DNA from: Roseovarius sp.
Lineage (GTDB): Bacteria > Pseudomonadota > Alphaproteobacteria > Rhodobacterales > Rhodobacteraceae
NCBI GenBank assembly: GCA_014359765.1
Contig: JACIYT010000003.1
Coordinates: forward strand, 1-64,000
DNA length: 64,000 bases
Reading direction: 5' to 3'
The translations under genes and the position numbers were made by a program. Within the stretch, counting starts at the first letter, position 1; each line of letters starts with the position of its first letter. Below the pieces are notes generated by a model, which saw nothing but the letters and a program-made list of their open reading frames with translations, was not told where the DNA came from and ran no database searches. Of the stretch, positions 50,678 through 59,773 are shown one piece after another.

Positions 50678-52220
50678 CGGCTATTTCGAGCGCTACGGCC
50701 CCGCCTACAAGTGGTTCGCGACCGGGGCGATCATGGTGGCGACCATTTCGGTGGTTCTCTCCACCACCATCGTGAATGTCGCCATCCCGGCGGTGATGGG
50801 AGCCTTCGGGATCAGCGCGGTGCAGGCGCAATGGATCTCCACCGGCTTTCTCGCGGCGATGACGGCCACGATGCTGCTCGCGGACTGGACCGATCGCGCC
50901 TTTGGAATGCGGCTGACGATGAACGCCGCGATGGTGGTGTTTCTCGCCGGGTCCGTCATCGGCGGCCTCGCGCCGAATGAATCGGTGCTCACATTCGCGC
51001 GCGTCGTGCAGGGCGCGGCGGCGGGCGTGGTTCAGCCGCTCGGGATGATCATGCTGTTCAAGGTCTTCCCCCCCGACCGGCGCGGCGCGGCGATGGGGAT
51101 CTACGGGGTGGGGGTCGTGCTGGCGCCGGCGCTCGGGCCATGGATCGGCGGCGTTCTGATGGATGCCTTCGACTGGCGATTCGTATTCTACCTCGGCCTG
51201 CCCTTTGCCGGCATCGCCATCATCCTGTCGAACATCTTCCTTCCCGGTCGCGAGGAAGAGGGGCCGATTCCGCGCTTCGACTTCGTGGGGTTCGCGATTC
51301 TCGCGTTTTTCCTCGCCATCCTGCTCAGCACGCTGTCGAACGCCCAGCGCCTGGGATGGGACTCGAACGCAATCCTTCTGGGTTTCGTCGTCTCGGCAGT
51401 CTCGGGCGTGGCCTTTGTCCTGTGGGAGCTCTATAGCGACAAGCCCATGCTCGACATGCGCCTCTACGCCAATTTCGCCTTTGTCTCGGCCTCGGTCGTG
51501 GCCTTCATCATGGGGGCGGGGCTGTTCGGCTCGACCTATCTGCTGCCGGTGTTCGTCCAGCAGATCCAGGGCATGACACCGACGCAGGCGGGTCTTCTGC
51601 TGATGCCGTCCGGCTTTGTGATGCTGTTGGTGTTTCCCATCGCGGGCCGGCTCTCGGACAAGGTGCCGGCCGCGATCCTGATCGGGGTCGGCATGGCGAT
51701 CTTTGCCTGGTCCTCATGGCTGATGGCGGGGGCGGATGTGAACACGGCCTTCTGGACGCTGGCCTGGTGGACGGTGATTTCGCGCATCGGGCTGGGCCTC
51801 GTGTTTCCGGCGCTCTCGGCGGGGGCGCTTCAGGTGCTGCCGCGCCATCTGATCGGCCAGGGATCGGGGGCGTCCAACTTCGTCCGCCAGCTGGGCGGTG
51901 CCTTCGGGGTGAACCTGCTGACCGTGTTCATCGAGCGCCGCACGATGATGCACGCCGATGCCTTTACCGCCACCCAGACGAGCGACAACAGCACCACCAT
52001 GGAGCTCCTGCGCCAGGTGGCGGGCCTGATGCGCGTCTCCGGCCTGCCCGAGACGGAACTCATGCCCTCGGCGGTGACCTTCCTCGGGAAGGTCGTGGAA
52101 ATCCAGTCCTCGAACGCGGCCTTTCAGGACGGGTTCATGATCGTCTTCGCGATATTCGTGCTGGCGCTGTTGCCGACCTGGTTCATGTGGCGCGCCCGGG
52201 CGCGCGCCGCTGCGGCCTGA
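50664..52220 (+). CDS. emrB: EmrB/QacA-type (DHA2) MFS drug exporter
   Basis: 518 residues, fourteen predicted membrane helices. Helix 1 carries TISVVLSTTIVNVAIPAVMGAFG; the family motif C region GIYGVGVVLAPALGPWIGGVL and the loop WTDRAFGMRLT are present. It works with EmrA to expel hydrophobic toxicants with proton antiport. It overlaps emrA by 14 bases and ends the operon; the two hydrolase genes that follow start 100 bases later. Confidence 0.92.
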   Translation: MSQIDGYFERYGPAYKWFATGAIMVATISVVLSTTIVNVAIPAVMGAFGISAVQAQWISTGFLAAMTATMLLADWTDRAFGMRLTMNAAMVVFLAGSVIGGLAPNESVLTFARVVQGAAAGVVQPLGMIMLFKVFPPDRRGAAMGIYGVGVVLAPALGPWIGGVLMDAFDWRFVFYLGLPFAGIAIILSNIFLPGREEEGPIPRFDFVGFAILAFFLAILLSTLSNAQRLGWDSNAILLGFVVSAVSGVAFVLWELYSDKPMLDMRLYANFAFVSASVVAFIMGAGLFGSTYLLPVFVQQIQGMTPTQAGLLLMPSGFVMLLVFPIAGRLSDKVPAAILIGVGMAIFAWSSWLMAGADVNTAFWTLAWWTVISRIGLGLVFPALSAGALQVLPRHLIGQGSGASNFVRQLGGAFGVNLLTVFIERRTMMHADAFTATQTSDNSTTMELLRQVAGLMRVSGLPETELMPSAVTFLGKVVEIQSSNAAFQDGFMIVFAIFVLALLPTWFMWRARARAAAA

Positions 52221-52320
52221 GCCGGGACAGGAACGGCAACGGCGCGGATCGCCACTGCGCGCTTGTCTTTTCGGGCGGGGCGGGCAATCATATTCCAACG
52301 GACGAATATGGAGAGACGCG

Positions 52321-53232
52321 ATGCCCCTGACACGCCGAAGACTGCTCGCGCTCGCCTCGGCCCTTCCGCTTGCTCATGTGGCAAGCCGGGCGCAGGCGCG
52401 CAGATTGACCCTCGGGGAGGGGCAACTCGACACGCTGAGCGATGGCCACCTGGTGCTGCCGCGCGATTTTGTCCTCGGCACGCTGAGCGAGGCGGATGTG
52501 GGCCCGATCCTCGCCGCGCACGGGATCACCGGGGAAACCGTGACACCGCCTTGCAATCTGACGCTCTGGCAGGACGGGCCGCGCAAGGTGCTGTTCGATG
52601 CCGGTTCCGGCGCGGGCTTCATGCCGAGCGCGGGCAAGCTGGGCGAGGCGCTCGATGCGGTGGGGGTCGGGGTGGATGAGATCACGCATGTGATCTTTAC
52701 CCATGCCCATCCCGATCACCTCTGGGGGGTGCTCGACGAGTTCGACGATCCGGTGTTCACGAATGCCAGCTACATGATCGGGCAGGCGGAATGGGATTAC
52801 TGGACCGACCCGGCAACCGTCGAGAGCATCGGCGCGGCGCGCGCGTCCTTTGCCGTGGGGGCCGCGCGGCGGCTTGCCGAGATCGAGGACCGGGTGGAAT
52901 TCATCAGCGACGGCCAGGAGATCCTGCCCGGCATCCTCGCCCATGACAGCCCCGGCCACACGCCCGGCCACATGGCGTTCGAGATCCGGCAGGGATCGGA
53001 CGCGGTCATGGTGGTGGGCGATGCCATCGGTAACGGCCACCTCGCGCTGGCGCGGCCCGATTGGCCGGCGGGGGCGGATCACGATCCCGGGACGGGCATC
53101 GCCACGCGCAGCCGGCTTCTGGACATGCTGGCCACCGACCGCATGGCGATGGTGGGCTTTCATTTGCCGGAGGGCGGTCTGGGCCGTGTCGAACGCCATG
53201 ACGGCGCCTATCGCTTCGTGCCGGAGGTCTGA
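52321..53232 (+). CDS. Exported MBL-fold metallo-hydrolase (1)
   Basis: 303 residues. LTRRRLLALASALPLAHVASRAQA is a probable Tat-like signal. The zinc-binding motif is intact in VIFTHAHPDHLWGVL (HxHxDH), with later His in DSPGHTPGHMAFEI and GDAI. The substrate is unknown. It is followed after 4 bases by a second MBL-fold gene and lies next to the sox region, where periplasmic MBL proteins (SoxH-like) are common, so a sulfur-related role is possible. Confidence 0.82.
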   Translation: MPLTRRRLLALASALPLAHVASRAQARRLTLGEGQLDTLSDGHLVLPRDFVLGTLSEADVGPILAAHGITGETVTPPCNLTLWQDGPRKVLFDAGSGAGFMPSAGKLGEALDAVGVGVDEITHVIFTHAHPDHLWGVLDEFDDPVFTNASYMIGQAEWDYWTDPATVESIGAARASFAVGAARRLAEIEDRVEFISDGQEILPGILAHDSPGHTPGHMAFEIRQGSDAVMVVGDAIGNGHLALARPDWPAGADHDPGTGIATRSRLLDMLATDRMAMVGFHLPEGGLGRVERHDGAYRFVPEV

Positions 53233-53236
53233 GCCG

Positions 53237-54181
53237 ATGCGCGCGCTTCTTGCCCTGTTGTTGTGTCTCGCCGCTCCCGCCCTCGCCAGCGAGGATATTC
53301 CCGACAAATATCCCGGCTCGCCCCTCTACAACAAGCCGGTGGAATTCATCCCCGGCGTCTGGTCGGCCATCGGCGCCACCGCCCCGCCGACATTCGAGAA
53401 TGCGGGGCATAACAACAATCTCAGCTTCATCGTCACCGGCGAGGGCGTCGTGGTGGTGAATTCCGGCGCGTCCCGTGCCCTGGCCGAGGCGCTGCACGCC
53501 GAGATCCGCAAGGTCACGTCAGAGCCGGTCCGCTTCGTCCTGACCGAGAACGGGCAGGGCCATGCGATGCTCGGCAATGGCTATTGGGTGGATCAGGGCG
53601 TGCCGGTGATCGCCCATGTCGATGCGGCGGCGGAATTCGCCCATGACGGCGCGAGCGCGCTCGCCGCCGCGCGGCGCATCACCGGCGCACAGGCCGACGG
53701 CACCCGGATCGAGCCGCCGACCGAGACCTTCGAGGAGAGCCATATCGTCGAGATGGGCGATTTCCGCATCGAGGCGCGCTATCTCGGTCCGGCGCACAGC
53801 CCCGGGGATATCGTCGTCTGGCTGCCCCGGCAGGGCCTCGTGATCTCGGGCGACATGGCCTTTCACGAGCGCATGTTGCCGATCTTCGAGAACACGATCA
53901 CCGCCGACTGGCTGGAGACCTGGGACAACGAATTCGAGGCGCTCGGCGCGACCTATGTGATCCCCGGCCACGGCCACCCCACCAACATGGATCAGGTGCG
54001 GCGCTACACAAAGGGATACCTCGAATATCTGCGCGCGCGGATCGGCGAGCATATCGAGGCGGGCGGCGATCTCGCCGGGGCCTATTATGTCGATCAGTCG
54101 CCCTTTGCCCATCTGGACACCTTCGAGGAGCTGGCGACGAAGAACGCAGGCCGCGTCTTTGAACAGATGGAATGGGAATAG
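53237..54181 (+). CDS. Exported MBL-fold protein (2), SoxH-like, atypical metal motif
   Basis: 314 residues with a signal peptide (MRALLALLLCLAAPALAS). The fold is clear from VEFIPGVWSAIG, VTGEGVVVVNSGAS, LGPAHSPGDIVVWLP, VISGDMAFHERMLPIF and VIPGHGHPTN. The usual HxHxDH is replaced by TENGQGHAMLGN, leaving only one His, so metal binding must differ or be partial. SoxH of other sox clusters is a comparable periplasmic MBL protein. GGAGGT inside the preceding gene serves as ribosome site, so the two are coupled. Confidence 0.78.
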   Translation: MRALLALLLCLAAPALASEDIPDKYPGSPLYNKPVEFIPGVWSAIGATAPPTFENAGHNNNLSFIVTGEGVVVVNSGASRALAEALHAEIRKVTSEPVRFVLTENGQGHAMLGNGYWVDQGVPVIAHVDAAAEFAHDGASALAAARRITGAQADGTRIEPPTETFEESHIVEMGDFRIEARYLGPAHSPGDIVVWLPRQGLVISGDMAFHERMLPIFENTITADWLETWDNEFEALGATYVIPGHGHPTNMDQVRRYTKGYLEYLRARIGEHIEAGGDLAGAYYVDQSPFAHLDTFEELATKNAGRVFEQMEWE

Positions 54182-54191
54182 GGAACAGGGC

Positions 54192-55265
54192 TCAGGCCGG
54201 GGCGGCGCCCGTCGCCGTCCGGCCACGCAGGACGAGGTGCGTCGCCATCGCGCCAAGCCACATCGCACCGACCGCGACCCAGGCAGTGAGGGCAAAGATC
54301 GCCCCCCCCGACATGCCGGCACCCACGGCACAGCCCCCCGCAAGCATCGAGCCAAAGCCCATCAGCGCCGCGCCGATGAGATAGCGCTCGGTCGGCGTGT
54401 CAGGCCCGAAACGTTCGAGCCGCCATTCCCGCGTCACGAGCGCCATGGCCCCCGCGCCGACAAAGACCCCCGGCACAAGACCGATCCCGAAGCCGAGCGG
54501 CAGCCTTCTCTCGTTGACAAGAGCCATGAGCGTGTCGGTCGAAGGCCCGGTGAAGGTCACCGAGGAGATTGGCACCACCCCGAAGGAGAGCTGCGCAATC
54601 GCATAAGTCGCCAACCAGCCAAGCCCCACCGCCAGCCCCACCAGCATCGCCGCGAGCGCCCGGGACAGGGGCAACCGCCACCCATGGCCGAGCGCCAGGG
54701 CGCCGACCAGCACCAGCGCGGCGATCCCGGCCGCCGCCGCCGATGAGAGGCCGACCATCCCGAGCAGGTCGCGCGAGGCCCCGCCCGGCACCGTCCAGAG
54801 CGCGGCCAGGGCCTCTCGTGCCGGGGAGAGAACCCCCCTCAGCGAGGCCTGCGCCACCAGCGTCAGCACCAGCCCCGCCACGAGCGCCCGCAGATTGCCC
54901 CCCGCCGAAAGCACCAGCAGACGGCTGGCGCAGCCGCGCGCCAGGATCATGCCCACGCCGAACATCACCCCGCCGATGATCGCACCCGAGAGGCTGCCCG
55001 TGGCGGCGAGGGGGCGGGCATCGCTGACATCGAGCCAGCCCAGGGCAATCGCCCCCTGAACAGACAGCACCCCCGTCGAGAACGCGATGAGCCATATGGC
55101 GAGGCGCGGCCCGACGCGACGTTCGGCCAGCTCGACGGTCGCGGCGCGCAGGCAGAACCGCGAATGTTGCGCCGCCGCACCAAAGACGAGGCCCACCAAC
55201 GCCCCCGCCATGGCGAGCACGGCGCCATCGCCACAGGTATCGAGCAGGGCTTCGAGCATCGCGGC
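54192..55265 (-). CDS. soxT: YeeE/YedE-family sulfur transporter (SoxT-like)
   Basis: 357 residues from MAAMLEALLDTCGDGAVLAMAG, with about ten membrane helices. Conserved cysteine motifs of thiosulfate/sulfur-compound importers are visible: AAQHSRFCLRAATVELAE, ILARGCASRLLVLSAGGN and LAGGCAVGAGMSGG. In sox clusters such proteins (SoxT) bring a sulfur compound into the cytoplasm, possibly for the regulator. The longer reading begins with a TTG at 55331 and is not family-like. It is the last gene of the leftward sox block. Confidence 0.8.
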   Translation of the reverse strand, partial: AAMLEALLDTCGDGAVLAMAGALVGLVFGAAAQHSRFCLRAATVELAERRVGPRLAIWLIAFSTGVLSVQGAIALGWLDVSDARPLAATGSLSGAIIGGVMFGVGMILARGCASRLLVLSAGGNLRALVAGLVLTLVAQASLRGVLSPAREALAALWTVPGGASRDLLGMVGLSSAAAAGIAALVLVGALALGHGWRLPLSRALAAMLVGLAVGLGWLATYAIAQLSFGVVPISSVTFTGPSTDTLMALVNERRLPLGFGIGLVPGVFVGAGAMALVTREWRLERFGPDTPTERYLIGAALMGFGSMLAGGCAVGAGMSGGAIFALTAWVAVGAMWLGAMATHLVLRGRTATGAAPA

Positions 55266-55364
55266 CATCCGGTCGGAAAATACGCCGTCAGGATAGACAT
55301 TCACCGGTGCGAATGTCTTGACATGGGTCAACCGGGCCGCGGCCGCGCGGCCCGGTCCGCTGGA

Positions 55365-55793
55365 TCAGTCGAGCGCGTCCTGCACGATCTCGTCGAGGAA
55401 GGCCTGCACCTTCTGCATCTCGCCCTCGGGCATGTTGCGATAGCCGACCATGACCGCACCATCACGCTCGGCCACGAAAATGCCGTAGGGACAATGGGCG
55501 ATATTCATCGGATCGGCCTCCATCACCTCGCGCGAGAGGGTGGCCGAGCAGAACAGGAAGATATCCGCCGCCTCGAATATCCTGACATCGCTGCCGACAT
55601 CCGCACCGGTCCGGTTGAGCATCTCGCCGACATGGCTGCGCAGGTCGATCACGAGGCCGCGCCCGACGATCGCGCTTTCGACGGCAAAGGTGGCATCCTC
55701 GAAACTGCCCTCGAAAGGGTAGGTGGTTGCCTCGCCCGCAAGGGCGGGCAGGGCCAAAAGGCTCATGGCCCCGGCGAGAATGGTCTGTCTCAT
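55365..55793 (-). CDS. Periplasmic DUF302 protein
   Basis: 142 residues: a signal peptide (MRQTILAGAMSLLALPALAG) then a DUF302 domain (GSFEDATFAVESAIVGRGLVID, IFEAADIFLFCSATLSREVMEADP, AHCPYGIFVAERDGAVMVGYRNMPEG). DUF302 proteins are frequent near sulfur-oxidation genes; their reaction is unknown. AGAGGAG is eight bases before the ATG at 55793. It follows soxF by about 30 bases and is in the same transcript. Confidence 0.82.
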   Translation of the reverse strand: MRQTILAGAMSLLALPALAGEATTYPFEGSFEDATFAVESAIVGRGLVIDLRSHVGEMLNRTGADVGSDVRIFEAADIFLFCSATLSREVMEADPMNIAHCPYGIFVAERDGAVMVGYRNMPEGEMQKVQAFLDEIVQDALD

Positions 55794-55825
55794 CTGATGC
55801 ACTCCTCTGGCAATGATGCGCGTTT

Positions 55826-57127
55826 TCATCCGAACATGTCCGCCGTGATCCCGGCATACCAGCCGACGGATTCCTCGTAGGTCGCCTTGCGGGTGGCCCG
55901 GTCCTCGCCCGTGTCCGAGATGGACCCGCCCACTGTAGCGATCTTGTCGGGGGTGGCCGCGTAGATGCCGCCAACCTTGATCCCGTCCTCGGGCGCGATG
56001 AGCGACCAGCAGGTATTGGCAAACCTCGCCGGGAACATGCGCGAACCCGTGAGCGCACCGCGCACGGCCATCGCGCAGACCTTGGCCTGGGAATTGGCGG
56101 CAAAGGCCGATTTGGGCATGTCGCCCTGCGCCGCCGCATCGCCGAGAACATGCACGTCCGGATCCATCTTCGAGGACAGGTCGGCGGCGTTGACCGGCGC
56201 CCAGCGACCATCGGTCACGCCAGCCAGATGGGCGATGCGGCCGGCCTGCTGTGCCGGGATGACATTGCAGACATCGACCTTTTCCACCATGCCGTCGATA
56301 TCGACGGTCATCGCGACAGGATCCACGCGCAGCTTGTCGGCGCCGAAATCGGGGCCGATCCGCTCGATCATGCCGGGATAGTGCTGCTCCCACCCCAGCT
56401 CGAAAAGGGTCTGCTTGGAATAGGTCTCCTTGGGGTCGATCAGCAGGATCCTGGCCGTCGGGTTCACCTGGCGAAGGACATGCGCCACCATCGAGATCCG
56501 CTCATAGGGCCCGGGCGGGCAGCGGAACGGATTGGGCGGCGCGACCATGGCAAAGGTCCCGCCTGCGGGCATGGCCATCACCTGCGCCTTCAGAAGCTCG
56601 CTCTGCGATCCGGCCTTGTAGGCATGGGGCATGGCGTTCTGCGCCGCCACCGACCAGCCCGGCACGGCATCCTCGACAAAGTCGATGCCGGGGCTGAGGA
56701 TCAGCTTGTCATAGGGCAGCACCGCGCCGCCGGCGAGGGTCACCGCCCGCGCATCCCGGTCCACCGCGATTGCCCAGTCATGAACCACGTTGATGCCGTA
56801 TTTCGCGGCAAGCGTGCCATAGGTGTGGGCGATATCCTCCAGACCGGTGAAGCCGCCGATATAGAGATTGGAGAAGAAGCATGTGAAATAGGCGCGCGAC
56901 GGCTCGACCAGCGTCACGGCGATCTCGCCCTTGCTGTCGCGGGCGATGTAGCGCGCCGCCGTCGCGCCGCCGGCCCCCCCGCCGATCACCACGACACGCG
57001 GCCGGCCATGGCCCTGCGCCAGGACATGAGGGGCCGTGAGGCTGGCCCCCGCCGCAACCCCCGCCGCCAGAAATCCGCGCCTGCCGAGCGTCGATGGCCT
57101 CTGCCGTCGCTTGCCGGTCGCGCTCAT
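55826..57127 (-). CDS. soxF: Sulfide dehydrogenase flavoprotein subunit SoxF (FCSD-like)
   Basis: 433 residues. A Tat signal (TLGRRGFLAAGVAAGASL) precedes the FAD Rossmann motif VVVIGGGAGGATAARYIARD. Redox-active cysteines are in RAYFTCFFSNLYIGG and NPFRCPPGPYERISM, and the second FAD motif is VHVLGDAAAQGDMPKSAF; the C-terminal FCSD domain has FANTCWSLIAPEDGIKVGGIY. It oxidises sulfide with the haem subunit encoded just upstream. ATGA overlap with soxE. Confidence 0.92.
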   Translation of the reverse strand: MSATGKRRQRPSTLGRRGFLAAGVAAGASLTAPHVLAQGHGRPRVVVIGGGAGGATAARYIARDSKGEIAVTLVEPSRAYFTCFFSNLYIGGFTGLEDIAHTYGTLAAKYGINVVHDWAIAVDRDARAVTLAGGAVLPYDKLILSPGIDFVEDAVPGWSVAAQNAMPHAYKAGSQSELLKAQVMAMPAGGTFAMVAPPNPFRCPPGPYERISMVAHVLRQVNPTARILLIDPKETYSKQTLFELGWEQHYPGMIERIGPDFGADKLRVDPVAMTVDIDGMVEKVDVCNVIPAQQAGRIAHLAGVTDGRWAPVNAADLSSKMDPDVHVLGDAAAQGDMPKSAFAANSQAKVCAMAVRGALTGSRMFPARFANTCWSLIAPEDGIKVGGIYAATPDKIATVGGSISDTGEDRATRKATYEESVGWYAGITADMFG

Positions 57128-57432
57128 TCGAGACCCCCGAAATAGGCCGCCAGCGCGGCGATTTCCGACTCGGAGAGCCGCCCGGCGATCATCTGCATGA
57201 CACGATGCGCGCGCAGCCCGTCCCTGTAGGCATTCAAGGCCATGACGAAATCCGCCTCGGACAGGCGGATGATCGAGGGGATCCCGTGGTCGGAGCCGTC
57301 CGCCATGTGGCAGCCCAGACATTCGCCCGCGAGATATTGCCCAAGCTCCACATCGCCAGCCGCGCCCACCCGCGAGAACCCCGCCGCGAGGATCGCGGCG
57401 AGGCAGAGGATCATGAGCGGCCCGCGCGCCAT
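57124..57432 (-). CDS. soxE: Monohaem cytochrome c, SoxE position
   Basis: 102 residues with a signal peptide and one haem-binding motif, CLGCH (Cys38, Cys41, His42); the distal Met is probably in HRVMQMIAGRLSE. It lies exactly between soxD and soxF with near-overlaps, so it should be the electron acceptor of SoxF. Classical SoxE of Paracoccus is a larger dihaem protein; this one is about half that size and more like the FccA small subunit. Confidence 0.8.
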   Translation of the reverse strand: MARGPLMILCLAAILAAGFSRVGAAGDVELGQYLAGECLGCHMADGSDHGIPSIIRLSEADFVMALNAYRDGLRAHRVMQMIAGRLSESEIAALAAYFGGLE

Positions 57433-57433
57433 G

Positions 57434-58480
57434 CTAGTCCCGGTAGCTCGCGAGATAGGCGGCTATGGCCGCGCGCTCTTCGGCGGATTTCAGGCCCGCA
57501 AAGCTCATTTTCGTGCCCTTCATGAAGCCCCTGGGATTTTCGAGAAAGGCAGAAAGCGTGTCCTCTGTCCAGACGAGCCCATCCTCGGCCATGGCCTGAA
57601 GCGCGCCGGAATACTTGAAGCCGTCAACGCCCCCCGCCGGGTGCCCCATGACGCCGTTGAGCACGGGGCCGGTGCGATTCCTGGCGCCATCGCCGACCTG
57701 GTGGCAGGCACTGCATTTCCTGAACACCTTTTCGCCCGCGGCGATCAGTTCCGGATCGGCGGCGGCGACCGTCACGGCGGCGGGCGCTTCGGCCTTCTGC
57801 TCGGGGGCGGGTTCCGTTGCCGGAGCCTGCTCCATCGCCGCGCCCGCCTCGTCGGGGGTCACGTCGAGCACGCGCGCGCGCATGGTGATCTCGACCTTGT
57901 CCTTGCAATTCTCCATGCAAGGCTCGCCCCGCCAGATCGCATATTCGGTCGCGGGCCGGTCATCGACCACGAATCCGCCCGCATTGGGCATCTCCACCTC
58001 GAGAAAGTTCTCGTGGCTCAGCTCGAAATCATCCTCCACGAGATTGTTGGAATAGAGAATGTAGGCAACGATGGCGTAAACCTCGTCGGGCGTCAGGCTC
58101 TGGGCATTGCCAAAGGGCATCGAGCGGTGCACGTAATCCCAGACCGTCGAGAGATAGGGCCAGTAGGAACCCACGGTCTTGACCGGGTCATCGTGATCGA
58201 GCGTGCCCCAGCCGCCGGCCAGCTTCGGCCAGTTGCCGACACCCTCGGCGAAATCGCCATGGCAGACTGCGCAATTCTCGGCGAAGACCTCATCGCCGGT
58301 TTCCACATCGCCGCGCCCCTCGGGCAGGCCGCGCCCGTCCGGCATGATCTTCACGTCCCAGGCCGCGATCTCCTCGGGCAGGGCGGGCCGGCCGAGCCCC
58401 AGCGGGCCGGCGCTGACGGTGCTGGCCGTGGCGCTGACCGCCAGCGCCACGGCGAGGCTGACCTCAAGAAACTTCGACAT
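57434..58480 (-). CDS. soxD: SoxD dihaem cytochrome c subunit of sulfane dehydrogenase
   Basis: 348 residues. Signal peptide, then haem site 1 in ENCAVCHGDF (Cys70, Cys73, His74) and, after an Ala/Glu/Pro-rich linker, haem site 2 in KCSACHQVG (Cys256, Cys259, His260). GPVLNGVMGHPAGGVDGFKYS is the class-I cytochrome second domain with its Met region. It accepts electrons from SoxC. It overlaps soxC by 17 bases. Confidence 0.95.
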   Translation of the reverse strand: MSKFLEVSLAVALAVSATASTVSAGPLGLGRPALPEEIAAWDVKIMPDGRGLPEGRGDVETGDEVFAENCAVCHGDFAEGVGNWPKLAGGWGTLDHDDPVKTVGSYWPYLSTVWDYVHRSMPFGNAQSLTPDEVYAIVAYILYSNNLVEDDFELSHENFLEVEMPNAGGFVVDDRPATEYAIWRGEPCMENCKDKVEITMRARVLDVTPDEAGAAMEQAPATEPAPEQKAEAPAAVTVAAADPELIAAGEKVFRKCSACHQVGDGARNRTGPVLNGVMGHPAGGVDGFKYSGALQAMAEDGLVWTEDTLSAFLENPRGFMKGTKMSFAGLKSAEERAAIAAYLASYRD

Positions 58481-59747
58481 TCTCGGCCTCCCCGTTCGGA
58501 TGGACCCACCAGGTCTGGATGCAGTTGTTGTGATAGATCGAATTGAGCCCGCGCACCTCGCGCAGCTGCGTCTTGGTCGGCTGGACATAGCCGGTCTCGT
58601 CCATGGCCCGGCTCTGGAGCAGCATTTCCTCGCCGTCCCAGGTGGTGTCGAGGTAGAAGCGTGTCAGCGCGCAGGCCTCGCCCGGTTTGGCCAGACGCGC
58701 GGTCTCCCAGGTCTTTCCGCCGTCCCTGGAGACATCCACCCGCGTGATCGCGCCGTGCCCGGACCAGGCAAGGCCGGTGATCACAAGCGGACCTTTCCCA
58801 TGCGTGATGGGCGCCTGCGGGCTGGGCGAGGTGATCACCGATTTGGCATCCATGACCCAGGTCCATTTGCGGCTTGTGCCATCGGCGAGGGTGTCGGTGT
58901 ATTTCGATGTCTCCTCGCGGCTTTCCACCGGCCCGTCGGTGACCTCGATCCGGCGAAGCCACTTGATCCACATGTTGCCTTCCCAGCCCGGCACCACCAG
59001 GCGCACGGGGTATCCGTGTTCCTTGCGCAGCGCCTCGCCATTGGCCTTGAAGGCGACAAGACAATCCGACAGTGCCTTTTCCATCGGGATCGAGCGACCG
59101 TTGGAGGAGGCGTCGGCCCCCTCGACATAGACCCATTTGTCCTCGAGCGCGCCCGCCGCATCGAGCCCGGCCTCTTCCAGAAGCGTCCGGAGCGGCACGC
59201 CGGTATATTCCATGTTGTGGATCATGCCATGGGTGAACTGCGCGCCGTTGAGTTGCGCCCCCGCCCATTCCATCCCGGTATTGGCCGCGCATTCGCAGAA
59301 ATAGACATGGTTCTCGCGCGGGAAGCGTTCGAGATCGGCATAGGTGAACACAAGCGGCGTATCCACCAGGCCGTTGATCATCAGCCGGTAATCCTCTTTC
59401 CGCAGCTCGATCGCGCCGGAATGGTGCCGCTCGAAGGCGCAGCCCTGCGGCGTGATGGTGCCGTCGAGCGCATGAATGGGCGTGAAGTTGATCGACGAGA
59501 TCGTGTCGGCGGTGAGCCACTCGACATTGCGGCGGATCACGTCGGATTCATACCGGATCGGCAGCCCGTAGGGGGTGGCATCCACCCCTTCGCCGAGGCC
59601 ATTGGCCCAGGGCTGCACCTCGGTGATGAGCGGATCGGGCGTGCCGGCCCCGGCCTGCCCGGCGGCCACGGCGCCAGCCGCCGCCGCCACGCCGCCGCGC
59701 AGGAAGGCGCGGCGCGAGGTGGGTTTGCCCTCGATCGGTTCAGACAT
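58464..59747 (-). CDS. soxC: SoxC molybdenum sulfane dehydrogenase
   Basis: 427 residues. The Tat signal is SRRAFLRGGVAAAAGAVAAG. The sulfite-oxidase-type Moco domain includes VYFCECAANTGMEWAGAQLNG, where Cys153 (or 151) should bind molybdenum, and YPVRLVVPGWEGNMWIKWLRRIEV; the dimerisation domain follows (GLAWSGHGAITRVDVSRDGGKTW). With SoxD it oxidises the SoxY-bound sulfane sulfur, releasing six electrons. Its presence means complete oxidation without sulfur globules. AAGGAGG precedes the ATG. Confidence 0.96.
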   Translation of the reverse strand: MSEPIEGKPTSRRAFLRGGVAAAAGAVAAGQAGAGTPDPLITEVQPWANGLGEGVDATPYGLPIRYESDVIRRNVEWLTADTISSINFTPIHALDGTITPQGCAFERHHSGAIELRKEDYRLMINGLVDTPLVFTYADLERFPRENHVYFCECAANTGMEWAGAQLNGAQFTHGMIHNMEYTGVPLRTLLEEAGLDAAGALEDKWVYVEGADASSNGRSIPMEKALSDCLVAFKANGEALRKEHGYPVRLVVPGWEGNMWIKWLRRIEVTDGPVESREETSKYTDTLADGTSRKWTWVMDAKSVITSPSPQAPITHGKGPLVITGLAWSGHGAITRVDVSRDGGKTWETARLAKPGEACALTRFYLDTTWDGEEMLLQSRAMDETGYVQPTKTQLREVRGLNSIYHNNCIQTWWVHPNGEAENVEVS

Positions 59748-59773
59748 TGCGAATGCCTCCTTTTGACATGCGG

